DNA from: Sesamum alatum | Lineage: Eukaryota; Streptophyta; Magnoliopsida; Lamiales; Pedaliaceae | Assembly: GCA_034509735.1 (NCBI GenBank) | Contig: JACGWO010000005.1 | Span: forward strand, 17,349,264 to 17,413,263 | DNA length: 64,000 nt | Reading direction: 5' to 3' | Part shown: in pieces, positions 12,106 through 22,162 of the stretch | Layout: the number at the start of each line of letters is the position of its first letter | Numbering within the stretch: the first letter of the stretch is position 1 | Made by a program: the position numbers and the translations under genes | Notes under the pieces: generated by a model | What the model was told of the DNA's origin: nothing | Seen by the model: only the letters and a program-made list of their open reading frames with translations | Database searches by the model: none

Positions 12106-12432
12106 ATGATATATAGCTAGCAGCTAAATTAGCTAGGAAGCTCTGAGCTAGATGTTAGGCAGCTATGGAGCTCCTTGTTCTTATGAGTTAACTGAGCTAA
12201 ACGACCTGCCTATTCCGACTAGAAGAAGGAATAGAATAGCAGGTCTACCTTTTCTATACTATATAAACTAGGAGTTGTTTCTGACTTGGAGGATTAGATC
12301 CAGTAACTGGGGGTCTATGGTTGAGCGACATTGCACACCATTATTTAGCTATTGCTATTCTGTTCCTGATAGCGGGTCACATGTATAGGACCAACTGGGG
12401 CATTGGTCATGGCCTAAATGATATTTTAGAAT
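12106..12432 (+). other. psaA: Inserted organelle DNA: fragment of plastid psaA (NUPT) inside chromovirus pol
   Basis: From about 12278 to 12432 the plus strand reads [36 protein letters not shown] and IGHGL.DILE, a conserved stretch of photosystem I P700 apoprotein A1 encoded by the plastid. One codon gives Y in place of H (HHY for HHH) and one gives N for K, and the part before GLDPVTGG is shortened. The sequence is a nuclear copy of plastid DNA and is not expressed as psaA. Chromovirus pol lies on both sides ([11 protein letters not shown] upstream on the minus strand at about 12435-12600; SLSVHP at 12105). The stretch 12106-12277 is not chromovirus either, but I cannot assign it; it may be more organelle DNA. 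It contains a small inverted repeat, GACCTGCCTATTCC with GGAATAG...GCAGGTC (about 12209-12245). Confidence 0.85.
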
Positions 12433-13440
12433 ATTTCCTAATGCCGGTAATGCTAGGGACGCATACTCTATGTCTCATATACAGGCTTCCATCATCCTTT
12501 ATATGGAAGTTAGAGCTTGATTCGGTCTTAGTGCCATGTCCGCAATATTGGGTTGCGTGTATCCTATCTAGTATAGAGGGTTAGACCTTTAGCATAGCCA
12601 GAATACGTTCTGTAAGGTCCACAACTTCTATATTCAATTACTCGAGTTGTTTTACTAACATGTGTGCTGAGAACCCAGGTGTTTTTCTACTCAATGCATT
12701 AGCCACTCGGTTTGCCTTTCCGGGGTAGTAGTTTATACTTAGATCGTAGTCCTTTATGAGTTCTAACCATCTTCTCTATCGCATGTTGAGATCTTTCTAG
12801 GTAAAGAGGTACTTAAGGCGCTTATGGTCCGTTTATATTTCGCATTTCTCCTCGTATAGGTAGTGCCGCCATATTTTTAGGGTGAAAATGTCAGTTGCCA
12901 ATTCTAGGTCGTGGGTAGGGTAATTATGCTCATAGGGTTTCACTTGTCTGACGCATATGCAGTGACCTTATCTTTTTTAATTAAACACATCACAACCCAT
13001 TCTTCTATGCATCACTATAGATAATAAAACCTTCCGCTTCTGTAGGTAGAATAACACCCGGGCTGAAGCTAATCGTTGCTTCAATTCATTGAAGCTATCA
13101 TCACATGCTTAGTTCCACTCAAACTTTACCCGCTTCGAAGTCAACTTCTTTAAGGGTCAGGTTGTCCTTGAGAATCTTTCCACAAATTATCGATAGTATC
13201 CCGCCAAACCTAGGAAGCTCTTGATCTCGGTCACATTGGTTGGCCTATGTAAGTCCACAATAGCCTCTACTTTTATAAGGCCTCCAGATATTCCTTCATT
13301 AAATATAACGCGCCCCAAGAATGCCACACTTTTGAGCCTAAACTCACATTTGCTGAATTTTGCGTAAAATTCTTTTTCCAGTAAGGTTTGCAACACAATC
13401 TGGAAATGTTCTTAATGCATCTTGTTGCTAGCAAAGTGAA
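12433..13440 (-). pseudogene. Chromovirus pol remnant: RT end, RNase H and linker (copy 1)
   Basis: Minus strand. At 13187-13396 a frame reads FYAKFSKCEF, VAFLGRVIF, VEAIVDLHRP and SFLGLAGYYR, the RT-RNase H connection of Ty3/Gypsy pol. RNase H follows in pieces, then [17 protein letters not shown] (about 12690-12760), then the linker with DRIHATQY and DDGSLY...VCVPS (12435-12580). Many stops and frame changes make it dead. The RT active site and everything upstream (protease, gag, 5' LTR) are missing: at about 13440 the sequence changes to a different LTR-like sequence. Confidence 0.75.
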
Positions 13441-14053
13441 GGGAGCGGATCCACTAGGGAGCGCCGCGGAAGTGTAATAGACGAGAGATATTTAAAATAC
13501 GATATAGGATGTGCATTCATCAAATATAGTATCAGGCATATAGAATATTACTAGTACAAAAATAAATACAACAAAATAACCATTACCTTTGTAGTATTCT
13601 TCATAGGGCCGCTTCAAGTTTTGTTCCTTTTTCCAAATGAACTCGTTCACTAGACCTCAAGAGTAGAAGCCCTCTAATGATGTCCACACCATACCGGGAA
13701 AGGTATAATTTTTCTTGCTAGAGAAAAATGAACCTTGTGGAAGAAAGGATCAAAAGGACTACACTATCTATTAGTGTATCCTCTTTGATCTTGCTTTGTT
13801 ATTCAATTTATCCTAGATCAATGATGCAACAAGGGGATAGGAGAAGGGAGAGGGGTGGCCGATCCTATCTATTAGTGTATCCTCTTTGATCTTGCTTTGT
13901 TATTCAATTTATCCTAGATCAATGATGCAACAAGGGGATAGGAGAAGGGAGAGGGGTGGCCAATCCTAGGCTAGAGGAGAGAAAGTTTATTATTCTTTCT
14001 TTTTTGCTAGAAAATAATATTGTGTGCATTGTTCTTGATGATTATGAATATAC
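13441..14053 (-). repeat. Degenerate LTR-like sequence, left part (cut by the Copia insertion)
   Basis: The stretch begins with GGAGCGGATCCACTAGGGAG then CGCCGCGGAAGTG, followed by an AT-rich part and ACCATACCGGGAAAGG; this layout mirrors the inner end of the Copia LTRs here (GGATCGTCCCGGGA, GCGGAAGCGCG, GACCCTC). I infer a third, diverged Copia LTR family in minus orientation. The complete Copia element is inserted at 14059, so its remainder should lie from 24163 on. No gene is seen. Confidence 0.4.
13764..13965. repeat. 101-bp tandem duplication
   Basis: CTATCTATTAGTGTATCCTC starts at 13764 and again at 13865, and the two 101-bp units match nearly base for base, ending GAGGGGTGGCCGATC and GAGGGGTGGCCAATC. 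Confidence 0.95.
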
Positions 14054-14058
14054 CTACA
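14054..14058. repeat. Target-site duplication of complete Copia element (left, CTACA)
   Basis: CTACA at 14054-14058 recurs exactly at 24158-24162, just outside the right LTR. Confidence 0.95.
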
Positions 14059-16056
14059 TGAAACAAATCGGTGGATCGTCCCGGGAATTGCGCGAATGCG
14101 GAAGCGCGATAAAAATAAACATACGAAAAATAAAGCATGCTTTTAATTTAAAAGAACACGCTCAAGGGGTGTGCCCTTGAGGTTCCCGGGCGTTCGGTGT
14201 ATCTCATGATCATAAAGCATGTAAAGAAGTCATGGAGGCCATAGAGTTGAAAATTAAAGAGGGACGAAAAAGTAAAACGAGACCTACCCGTTGTTGTTTT
14301 CGTCTTCAACGGCTACTCGCATTGTTCCCCGTTTTGCACCAAGATCTCATTCTTGAGACCCTCCAAATCGTGACACACGATCCACCCACGTATCTTGCAA
14401 GTCGTGCTAGCAACAAACAAGTGTATATTTTTTGGAGTGGATGAATCAACAACACGTTATCAATTAACGGTATTGATTCATCTAAGTTCTAATGTTCCAA
14501 GAACAAAAGAACTAAGAAAAAAATATTTTCTTGTTGGAGAAAGAGAGAGGGGCGGACGAGAGGTAGGAGAAGGGGAAAGTGTGTGTTGTGTGTGTTTTCA
14601 AGAATCATCATCCCTCAATTGTTTGGAGGCTAGAGGTTTATATAGAGGAGGAGTTTAATCCTCTTTAAACTCCAACTCTAAGAACTCTAATTTGACTAGG
14701 ATTTTGACCTAGTCAAAGTCCTAGTCAAACTAGTGTTTGACCTAGTCAAACGAATCCTAGCCTTCCATCTCCCCTTTCCATCTCAACCGTTGATTTTAAT
14801 TTAATGGAATATTTAAATCCCATTAAATATTCCAAAAGGCTAAAAGAATAATATATTATAATAAATAAATATTATTATTTATTCTAAGCCCATTAAATCA
14901 ACCCTTTAATAAATCATATTTATTAATTTAATTCCCTTTATCAAATAGAAGGAATTAATTTCTCCAAGAAAATATAGGACCCGATTAAATCTAATTTAAT
15001 CATTCCTTTACTCCAATATTTAATTCCAAATTAAATACTAAGTGTGTGTGGATAGTGTGTGACTCTTTACGTTCACCATTCAGCTAGACTTGGTCGGATT
15101 CCTAGAATCCGCCCGTTACCATGGTGGCCATCTAGCAACGGTCCATGGCACTAGAGACTAGGTGAAATATTCGGGGATGAACATTTAGGCTCTAACAGTA
15201 CACTTGTCCTTCTATCTTCGGTCTCATCACTTAGGGTCTAGGGCACGAAAAATGCAGGTACCCATTTTGGACCTAAGTGTCGGTCTGTCCTTACTAAACG
15301 CCGCAAGGGAAACCTTTCCCTTCTGTTCAGTACTGTGGCCACAGATTTCAGGGACAAGACACAGAGCATACATGAGACTCAACTGTCAATACCTTTTTGA
15401 CAGGAGACAGATCCTTTCTTGGAAACTACTGTCACTTTGTACACCCGAGCTGCACTAGACATGGCTTATGACTACTCAAGAGTATTTTGGCAATCTCTCA
15501 CCATATCTAAGATACAGACCTGATGCACAGGTAAACTCAGCAGTTCCTCAAGTCAAAGGACTTGGCCTGTACCGTTGGAACCGGGAATACACGTCACACC
15601 TTGCTGACCATACTCAAGGTCCTCCGTAAGACGGTTCCAGCGAGTCACCTCAGTCAGCTGCTTCTTAGCATGCTGACCTACTAACACTGCTTAGACGACC
15701 TTCGTCACCCGTCGATGAAATACGACAGCAGATGCTTAGTGCAAGTCTCAAAGGGAATCCCGGTACCCATTTTCGGGATTCCTTGACTTGGAGATTTCCG
15801 GACTGATTCGGTAAGACTGATTTCATGGACCTACCTCCAAGCGTAGTCCCAGTCCCCGAAATCGTTTCTCAGTCCGTGGGCTTTGTTTGCGTAGTGAACA
15901 GAAATGTAAATGCAGATAAGTGAACGTAAACAAAGTATTGCCATATGAATTTTAACTTCTTTATTCATAAATGTTTTTATCAAATACCAAAGAATTGTCT
16001 AGACATAGGTTACATATTCCTGCCAAAATTGGCTTACATGGTCACCTATTCTAACA
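14059..16056 (-). repeat. 3' LTR of complete Copia element (1998 bp)
   Basis: Plus strand TGAAACAAATCGGTGG...CTATTCTAACA; minus strand TGTTAGAATAGG...TTTGTTTCA. It is nearly identical to 22163-24157; differences include a 6-bp insertion (CTCGCA near 14315) and scattered single bases. It carries the promoter and polyadenylation signals in intact elements; small open frames here (14232-14658) are LTR sequence. Confidence 0.97.
14638..14645 (-). promoter_or_regulatory. TATA box of Copia LTR
   Basis: TTTATATA on the plus strand is TATATAAA on the minus strand, the direction of element transcription, inside the 3' LTR. The same site in the 5' LTR is at about 22736-22743, where it would drive the element. 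Inferred from position and consensus only. Confidence 0.55.
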
Positions 16057-16070
16057 ATCTCCCACTTGAC
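16057..16070 (-). other. Polypurine tract (plus-strand primer) of Copia element
   Basis: Minus strand GTCAAGTGGGAGAT immediately precedes the 3' LTR start TGTTAG. It is the RNase H-resistant primer for plus-strand DNA synthesis. Confidence 0.9.
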
Positions 16071-16072
16071 CT

Positions 16073-17735
16073 TTAAAGCCAATTGCCCATATGCTTAATC
16101 CCCATCTTCTCAAGATGTTGCGTATGAGCGCTCTGCGACATAGGCTTTGTCAGCGGGTCTGCTGTGTTGTCTGCCGAGTTGACTCGGTCCATCCGGACGT
16201 CACCTCTTCCTACCATTTCTCTAAGAAGATGGTAGCGTCTAAGCATGTGTTTGGAACGGTGATGAGATCTCGGTTCCTTTGCTTGCGCTATAGCACCGTT
16301 GTTATCACAGAAGATGACAACGGGCTCGGCGATGCTAGGCACCACACCCAACTCTTGGATGTAGTTTCTCATCCAAACCGCTTCCTTAGCAGCTTCTGAA
16401 GCTGCTATGTATTCAGCCTCTGTGGTGGAGTCAGCAATGGTTGCTTGCTTGGAACTTTTCCAAGCTACTACTCCTCCATTGAGTTTGAATACGTACCCCG
16501 ATTGAGACTTGGCATCATCGTCATCAGACTGGAAGCTAGCGTCGCTAAAGCCTTCCAGAATTAATTCTCCATTGCCATAGACTAGGAACATGTCCTTAGT
16601 CCTCCTTAGGTACTTAAGGATGCCCTTAACAGCATTCCAATGTGCCTCTCCTGCGCAGGACTGATATCTGCTTGTTACGCTCAAAGCGTACGCAATGTCA
16701 GGCCTAGTGCAGTGGACTGCATATTGTATGCTACCTACGGCAGAAGCATAGGGGACCTTCATCCTTTCAAGTTCCTCATCAGTCTGTGGGGACTGTTTCT
16801 TGGATAACTTGATCCCATGCCTCATTGGAAGAAATCCTCGTTTGGAGTTGTCCATTCGATATCTCTTTAGGACTTTCTCCATATATGAGTTTTGGGTGAG
16901 TCCTAACATCCTTTTAGATCTGTCCCTGACAATCTGGATGCCTAGGATGTAGGAGGCTTCACCCAAGTCCTTCATGGAGAACTGGGTTGACAACCATGCT
17001 TTTTTGTTTCCTAACATTCTAACGTCATTACCAATGAGCAGAATGTCATCCACATAAAGCACTACGAACACTATTGAGCTCCCACTGACCTTCTTGTATA
17101 CACAAGGGTCGGATTCGTTTTTAATGAAGTCATAACCCCGTATTACTTCATCAAAGCGAATGTTCCAACTTCGAGAGGCTTGTTTGAGGCCATAGATGAA
17201 CTTCTGGAGACGACAGACTTTCTGTTCTTCTCCAGTGACCGTGAAACCCTGCGGCTGATCCATATAGATCTCTTCTTCAACGAAACCGTTGAGGAAGGCC
17301 GTTTTCACGTCCATCTGCCATATCTCATAGTCATACCATGCTGCTATGGCGACCAGAATCCCGAATGGACTTAGCCATGGCTACTGGCGAGTAGGTATCC
17401 TCAAAATCGACCCCGGGTCGTTGAGTGTATCCCTTAGCTACAAGTCTAGCCTTAAAGGTTGTGACTTCTCCATCAACGCCAAGTTTGCGCTTGTAGACCC
17501 ACTTACAGCCGACTGGCTTAACACCTTTCAGTGGATCTACAAGACTCCAGACTTGGTTCTCGCTCATGGAGTCCATTTCGGCTTTCATGGCCTCAAGCCA
17601 TTTCCCGGAGTCGATGTCAGACATCGCTTCTCCATAAGTCTTAGGATCGTTATCCAAAAGATCGGTCGCACCGAGAAAGCCATATCTCATTGGAGGTCTG
17701 GACTCTCTAGTGGACCTACGGAGAACGGGAACGTT
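16073..17735 (-). pseudogene. Copia reverse transcriptase and RNase H (frameshifted)
   Basis: Two frames make up one RT-RNase H. The first (17331-17690) has the RT start: KWLEAMKAEMDSM, WSLVDPLKG, GCKWVYKRK, ARLVAKGYTQ, DTYSPVA. A one-base insertion near 17371 shifts the frame; the second (16073-17314) starts MDVKTAFLNG and contains GLKQASRSW, the catalytic LYVDDILL, KYLRRTKDM, then RNase H with SDASFQSDDDDAKSQSG, WKSSKQATIADSTTEAEY and SKHM, ending MGIKHMGNWL just before the polypurine tract. In Copia order it follows integrase. Length and motifs are those of a full RT-RNase H apart from the frameshift. A second frameshift at about 17740 separates it from integrase. Confidence 0.95.
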
Positions 17736-19344
17736 AGTGGTGACTGTGGGCGCTGACTGTATCGGAGCCGGCGTTCAGGAACCGGACTGGCTGTTCCTGA
17801 GGCTGTCCTTCATGCCTAGCATGTTTGACTTCTCGAGGTTGGTCAGCCCTTCGGCTGTTTATCCTGAATCCTCTAAGTGAGGGTTCCGTGGCCTCCTCTG
17901 ATGGCTGGATTCCATCACTTGATTCCTCAAGGATCAGATCATCAGGTTGGATATCCTCCGGGAAGCCTTGCTCCAAGAACACTGCATTTCTTGAAACAAA
18001 TACCTTTTGTTCCAAGGGGTCATAAAAGTAATAACCCGCAATTTATTTAGGGTATCCAACGAACCTGCATAAGCTAGACCTAGATTCTAACTTATCTCCC
18101 ACTAACCTCTTGACGTATGTGGGGCTACCCCACACTTTCAAGTAGTTGTAGGATGCAGGCTTGCCGTGCCATATCTCATATGGCGTTCGGGTCAATGCAC
18201 TAGTAGGCGCTAAATTCAATAATTTGGCCACCGTTTCTAGTGCATAGCCCCAAAACGATAAGGGCAATTTGGTAAAACTCATCATGGACCGAACCATGTC
18301 CAACAGGGTTCGATTCCTCCTTTCAGAGACACCATTTAACTGTGGTGTTCCTGGAGGTGTCCATTCTGATATTATACCATGTTCTTTTAGATAATCTAGG
18401 AACTCCGTACTAAGGTATTCACCGCCTCGGTCCGACCGTAGGATTTTAATTTTGCAGTTGGTTTGGTTCTCCACTTCAAGTCTGAATTCTTTAAACCTCA
18501 CAAGAGCTTCAGACTTGTACCTCATCAGGTAAACATAACCATACCGTGAATGATCATCGGTGAAGGTTATGAAGTAGGAGAACCCACCTCGGGCCTGCGT
18601 CCTTACTGGTCCACATACGTCTGTGTGGACCAAGTCCAACAGACCTATGGCAAGCCTGCTTTGTCCTACAAAGGGCTTCTTGGTCATTTTCCCTCTTAGA
18701 CAGGACTCACAAGTTGGTAGATCACTCAAGTCCCCAACCTCTAGGTTCTTTGAGTCTACCAACCTTTTCATCCTATCTTGGGATATGTGACCTAGCCTAG
18801 CGTGCCATGGACGTGCGTTTCCGTTATTATCTAATTTTCGTTTGTGTTGTGCATTGAGGACGAAATTCGTTTGTTGCAAGATATAGAGTCCGTTATCCAA
18901 TGTACCAAGTAGATGAGCAATTCCACACCTCATCAAATAAAAGCAATTTTTATTGATTCTAAACTCATAACCACTATTGTCCAACAATGGAATGGAAATG
19001 ATGTTTTTAATCATACTGGGTACAAAATAAACTTGCTCTAAATCTATGCTAATACTATCACTAATCACTAGAGTGGCGGATCCTACTGCTTCTGCCGAGA
19101 TGGCCTTGCCATTCCCAAGCTTCAGGATCATGTCCCCGCTACCCAGTTTTCTGCTTCTTTTCAACACCTGCAAGTCATTGCAAATGTGAGCTCCACAGCC
19201 GGTATCTAATACCCAAGAGGCAGAACTAGTGACCATATTAACCTCAATCACATATATACCTTGGTTCGAGAAGAGTTTGGGGCACTCTCTCTTCCAATGC
19301 CCTTTCTCACGGCAGTTGATACATATGTCATATGCCTTCGACTG
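17734..19344 (-). pseudogene. Copia zinc knuckle, protease and integrase (one in-frame stop)
   Basis: One frame runs from the zinc knuckle CINCREKGHWKREC (about 19287-19330), through the protease active site WVLDTGCGAHIC (about 19200), the pre-integrase WHARLGHIS...CESCLRGK zinc segment (about 18700-18810), and the integrase core with HTDVCGP, FITFTDDHS, SDRGGEY and NGVSERRNRT (D, D, E), to FVGYPK. A TAA at 18043-18045 stops it inside the integrase tail; the same frame then continues GYYFYDPLEQKVFVSRNAVF to 17734. Gag is upstream in the same frame behind another TAA at 19345-19347. Fully conserved catalytic residues suggest recent loss. Confidence 0.95.
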
Positions 19345-20114
19345 TTACTTGGAGACAACCTTTCCCTTTCCTTTGCCTTTCCCCTCTTTGGCAATGGGAG
19401 CACTCTTAGTGTTCGTAGCTGCTTTGACGGCATTTCCTTTCCCCTTGTTCTTCTTCCAACGTCCGGCACCCTTGCCTTTCGTATTAGAAGTCGAAGCACC
19501 TCCAAACAATACCGAAGGTGTGGACTTCTTAGTCGTTGCCTCGTATTGCACCAACATATTGATCAACTCATGAATGCCCTTCTCAAGTGCGTTCATGTTG
19601 TAGTTGACGATAAAATGGTCAAAGGAGGGTGGGAGTGACTGAAGGATCACATCTATGTACGTTTCATTATCGAGACCTGCCTTTAGGTCCTCGAGCTTTT
19701 CCACCAGGGTAAGCATTTTAACCCCGTGCTCTTGTACAGAGGATCCTTCTGTCATTTTCGTTCCAAAGAACGCCTTGGTCGCGACATACCTAGTATGCCG
19801 GTCAGGGACTGCATAGCAATCCTTAAGGCGAGCCATAATGGAAGGGACATCGTCTAGCCTTTCATATTGCTTCTGAATCTCATCGAAGCAAGTATGATGC
19901 TACGGACCTTCCGGTTATCCTTATGCCAAGTCTCGAACGTCTCACGTTCTTCTGGCGTGGATCCTTCCGGTAAGGTCCTAGGGAGAGGCTCGTCCATGAC
20001 GTAGCCTTGGTTCTCGTAATCTAGGACTATCCTGAGATTGTGCAACCAGTCGTTGTAGTTTGTTCCATTGAATTTGTTTGTCTCAAAAATGGTGGAAAGT
20101 GGGTTTTTAGACAT
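19345..20114 (-). pseudogene. Copia Gag (frameshifted)
   Basis: Starts at MSKNPLSTIF (20114) with FNGTNYNDWLHNLRIVL, the usual Copia Gag opening. After ILASM (about 19893) a small deletion shifts the frame; the shifted frame resumes EIQKQYERLDDVPSIMARLK and continues with TKMTEGSSVQEHGVKM, VILQSLPPSFDHFIVNYN and the basic tail, then the TAA at 19345-19347. The lesion at 19893 could be a loss between two nearby ATG repeats. Gag would form the particle; the zinc knuckle lies beyond the stop. Confidence 0.93.
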
Positions 20115-22149
20115 TTTAAAATCTACATTTTAGAAAACAGCGCGCGATCAGCAGAAAATAAAAGACGGTGGTTTGATAAAATAATTAAATGCATGGACTT
20201 TAGTCATTTAATCCTCCCACTATTTATACGAAAACACGGTACTCTCAAACGTGATTTTCGAAAAATCCTTTCCAAGTGGGCTTGGGATCCACAGCAATTT
20301 TTCCCATACCCCACTTTTACGATTCGCATGGAAAAGATCCTGTGGGAGGTATTCCATACCATTCTCGTTCCACGAGATTCCCAAGATTATTGCCTCACCC
20401 TTTCACATGATCCTGAGGACTCCAAGCGAATCATGTTAATTGGGCGTTAGACCCAACCCAATCGACCGAGCCACGGACCCACTGGTACCCCCATGACTCG
20501 TGAGACAGGTAGCAGCAGCCCGCTTTTCGTTCATGACATAATGCAGCTTCCTTTAAGTACAATAACGTGCCACGACTCGTGAGACCACGCTATTGACCCA
20601 AAGCAGCTTCCTCACTATGCCATGGATTGGAAGGCATGGACAAACTCCTAGAGTTCATGTCCACTTTGTCTAGGGTCTAATATTTTGACATTGGTCCAAC
20701 TAATGTGAGAGTAAGAAATGACCGAGATCTCAAATAAATAAATATCTACACATACATCCATAATGCGTAAATAAACCATCCACAGCAGTTATACGATAAA
20801 TAAACAACCCATTCATCCATCATCATAACCACATGCAAAATTAAAGCGTAGAACGCCCTTGTTGGATGATCACGAGCCCGAATCCTATGCGACCCACTGA
20901 GCCCGCAGTGGATCTATGGTCAATCTAGGGTTGGTCCTATACTATTACATTAATAGTAACCCAATCATCATGCTGATGGGCCTTGGTCTCTTTTTCTCTT
21001 TCTTCACTTCATGGAAACTCCAAGGGGCCTCCCGTCTGGGCTCTCCATGTGGTCCTTCCTTCTTCTCCACCAATTACAAAAATAGAAACCTCACTCCTAG
21101 TCTACTCTCATTACATATTAAAAATAGAAACCCCAGCGAAAACCCGGGGGGAGTACATAAGGAGGGAGGTAGAATGCCTTATTATTCCAAGGCAACTAGA
21201 AAGAGAGGAGGAGAAAGCAGTAAAAGAGGCACACAGGCCCAACAGAAAATAAACCATACATCCGGTCTAGGGCTCGCGATCATCCATTTCCATCAACCAC
21301 ACATAATCACATGATCCAATCATATAATTACAATTTACCAACAACATATGATTTCCAATCATAAATATCCAAAATAATAAATGAATATGTGCAGAACGTG
21401 TGAAAAAATAAAACACAAATATTGGTAATAATATTTTCTTGTCTTAGGAAAACCTTTCCTCATTATTTTAAGTAAAATAACCCCGGGATTCCAAATTCAA
21501 TTTATTTTACTCCTAAAATAATGTCTTTAGAAAAATAGGCATAATTGAACCAAAAAATGATTTTTCAGAATTAATTCAAAATTAAAACTGAAAATAATTA
21601 TAAAATAAAAGAAAAAACAGTGCTAGGGTTTTGAAACCCTAGCAGCAGCAGCCGCCGCCGCCGCCGACAGCGGCCCACCGGCACGCGCACAAGGCAGCAG
21701 GCTCAGCCTGCCGCCCCTGCGCGCGCGCAGACGCGCACTGGGCACGCCTGCCGGGTGCGCGCGCGCAGACTCCTCCGTCTGCGTGCGCGCGCGCCTAGCG
21801 GCGCTGCCCAGAGCCCGTCCGCACATGGACTCGCAGGCGCGCAGCCTTCCTGGCTGCGCGCTGCGCGACCGGCTGGGCGGGCGCGCGCAGGCCTCCCTTG
21901 CCGGCAGCGTGCGGCTGCGCGCGGCCAGCCCTCGTTTCATGCTGCGTCGTTTCTCGTTTTCCGTTCAATTTTCCACCCCGTTTCCCAAGAAAAACAGAAA
22001 AAACACCAACATTCAGAGATTCACACGATTCAAAAGCAATAAAATCGACATGCTTAAAATCAAGCAAAATCAAGATTTAATAAAAACATGCCAATTTCAC
22101 GTTTCATGCTTATAACGCACATAAACCCTAGGCCTATACACCGAACCGG
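20115..22149 (-). other. Copia 5' leader with GC-rich island
   Basis: About 2 kb between the primer-binding site and gag holds no protein-coding sequence I recognise. It has a GC-rich island at about 21640-21945 (GCC, CGCG and GCGCGCAG repeats) in otherwise AT-rich sequence. Open frames on both strands through the island (for example 21623-21940) encode only Ala, Arg, Pro and Gly runs and are not genes. A related leader lies at 2272-3085, with its own, different GC island. A structured packaging or translation-control region is possible but inferred. Confidence 0.75.
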
Positions 22150-22161
22150 GCTCTGATACCA
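22150..22161 (-). other. Primer-binding site, tRNA-iMet
   Basis: Minus strand TGGTATCAGAGC, complementary to the 3' end of plant initiator tRNA-Met, one base from the 5' LTR end at 22163. Confidence 0.95.
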
Positions 22162-22162
22162 C

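Noticed and set aside
12106..12277. Reading this stretch as more psaA or a plastid tRNA
   Set aside because: Only the part from about 12278 matches psaA; the rest has a small inverted repeat but no cloverleaf or recognisable plastid gene, so it is left unassigned.
14232..14658. Frames repeated at 22336-22756
   Set aside because: Same LTR sequence in both copies of the Copia element; recurrence is due to LTR identity and not to a conserved gene.
16091..16399. Plus-strand frame of 102 codons, and others at 17180-17756 and 19229-19638
   Set aside because: Antisense shadows of the Copia RT, integrase and gag frames.
21623..22115. Overlapping open frames on both strands of up to 110 codons
   Set aside because: They lie in a GC-rich leader island, read as Ala/Arg/Pro runs on every frame, and the matching region of the related leader has a different sequence; composition artefact.
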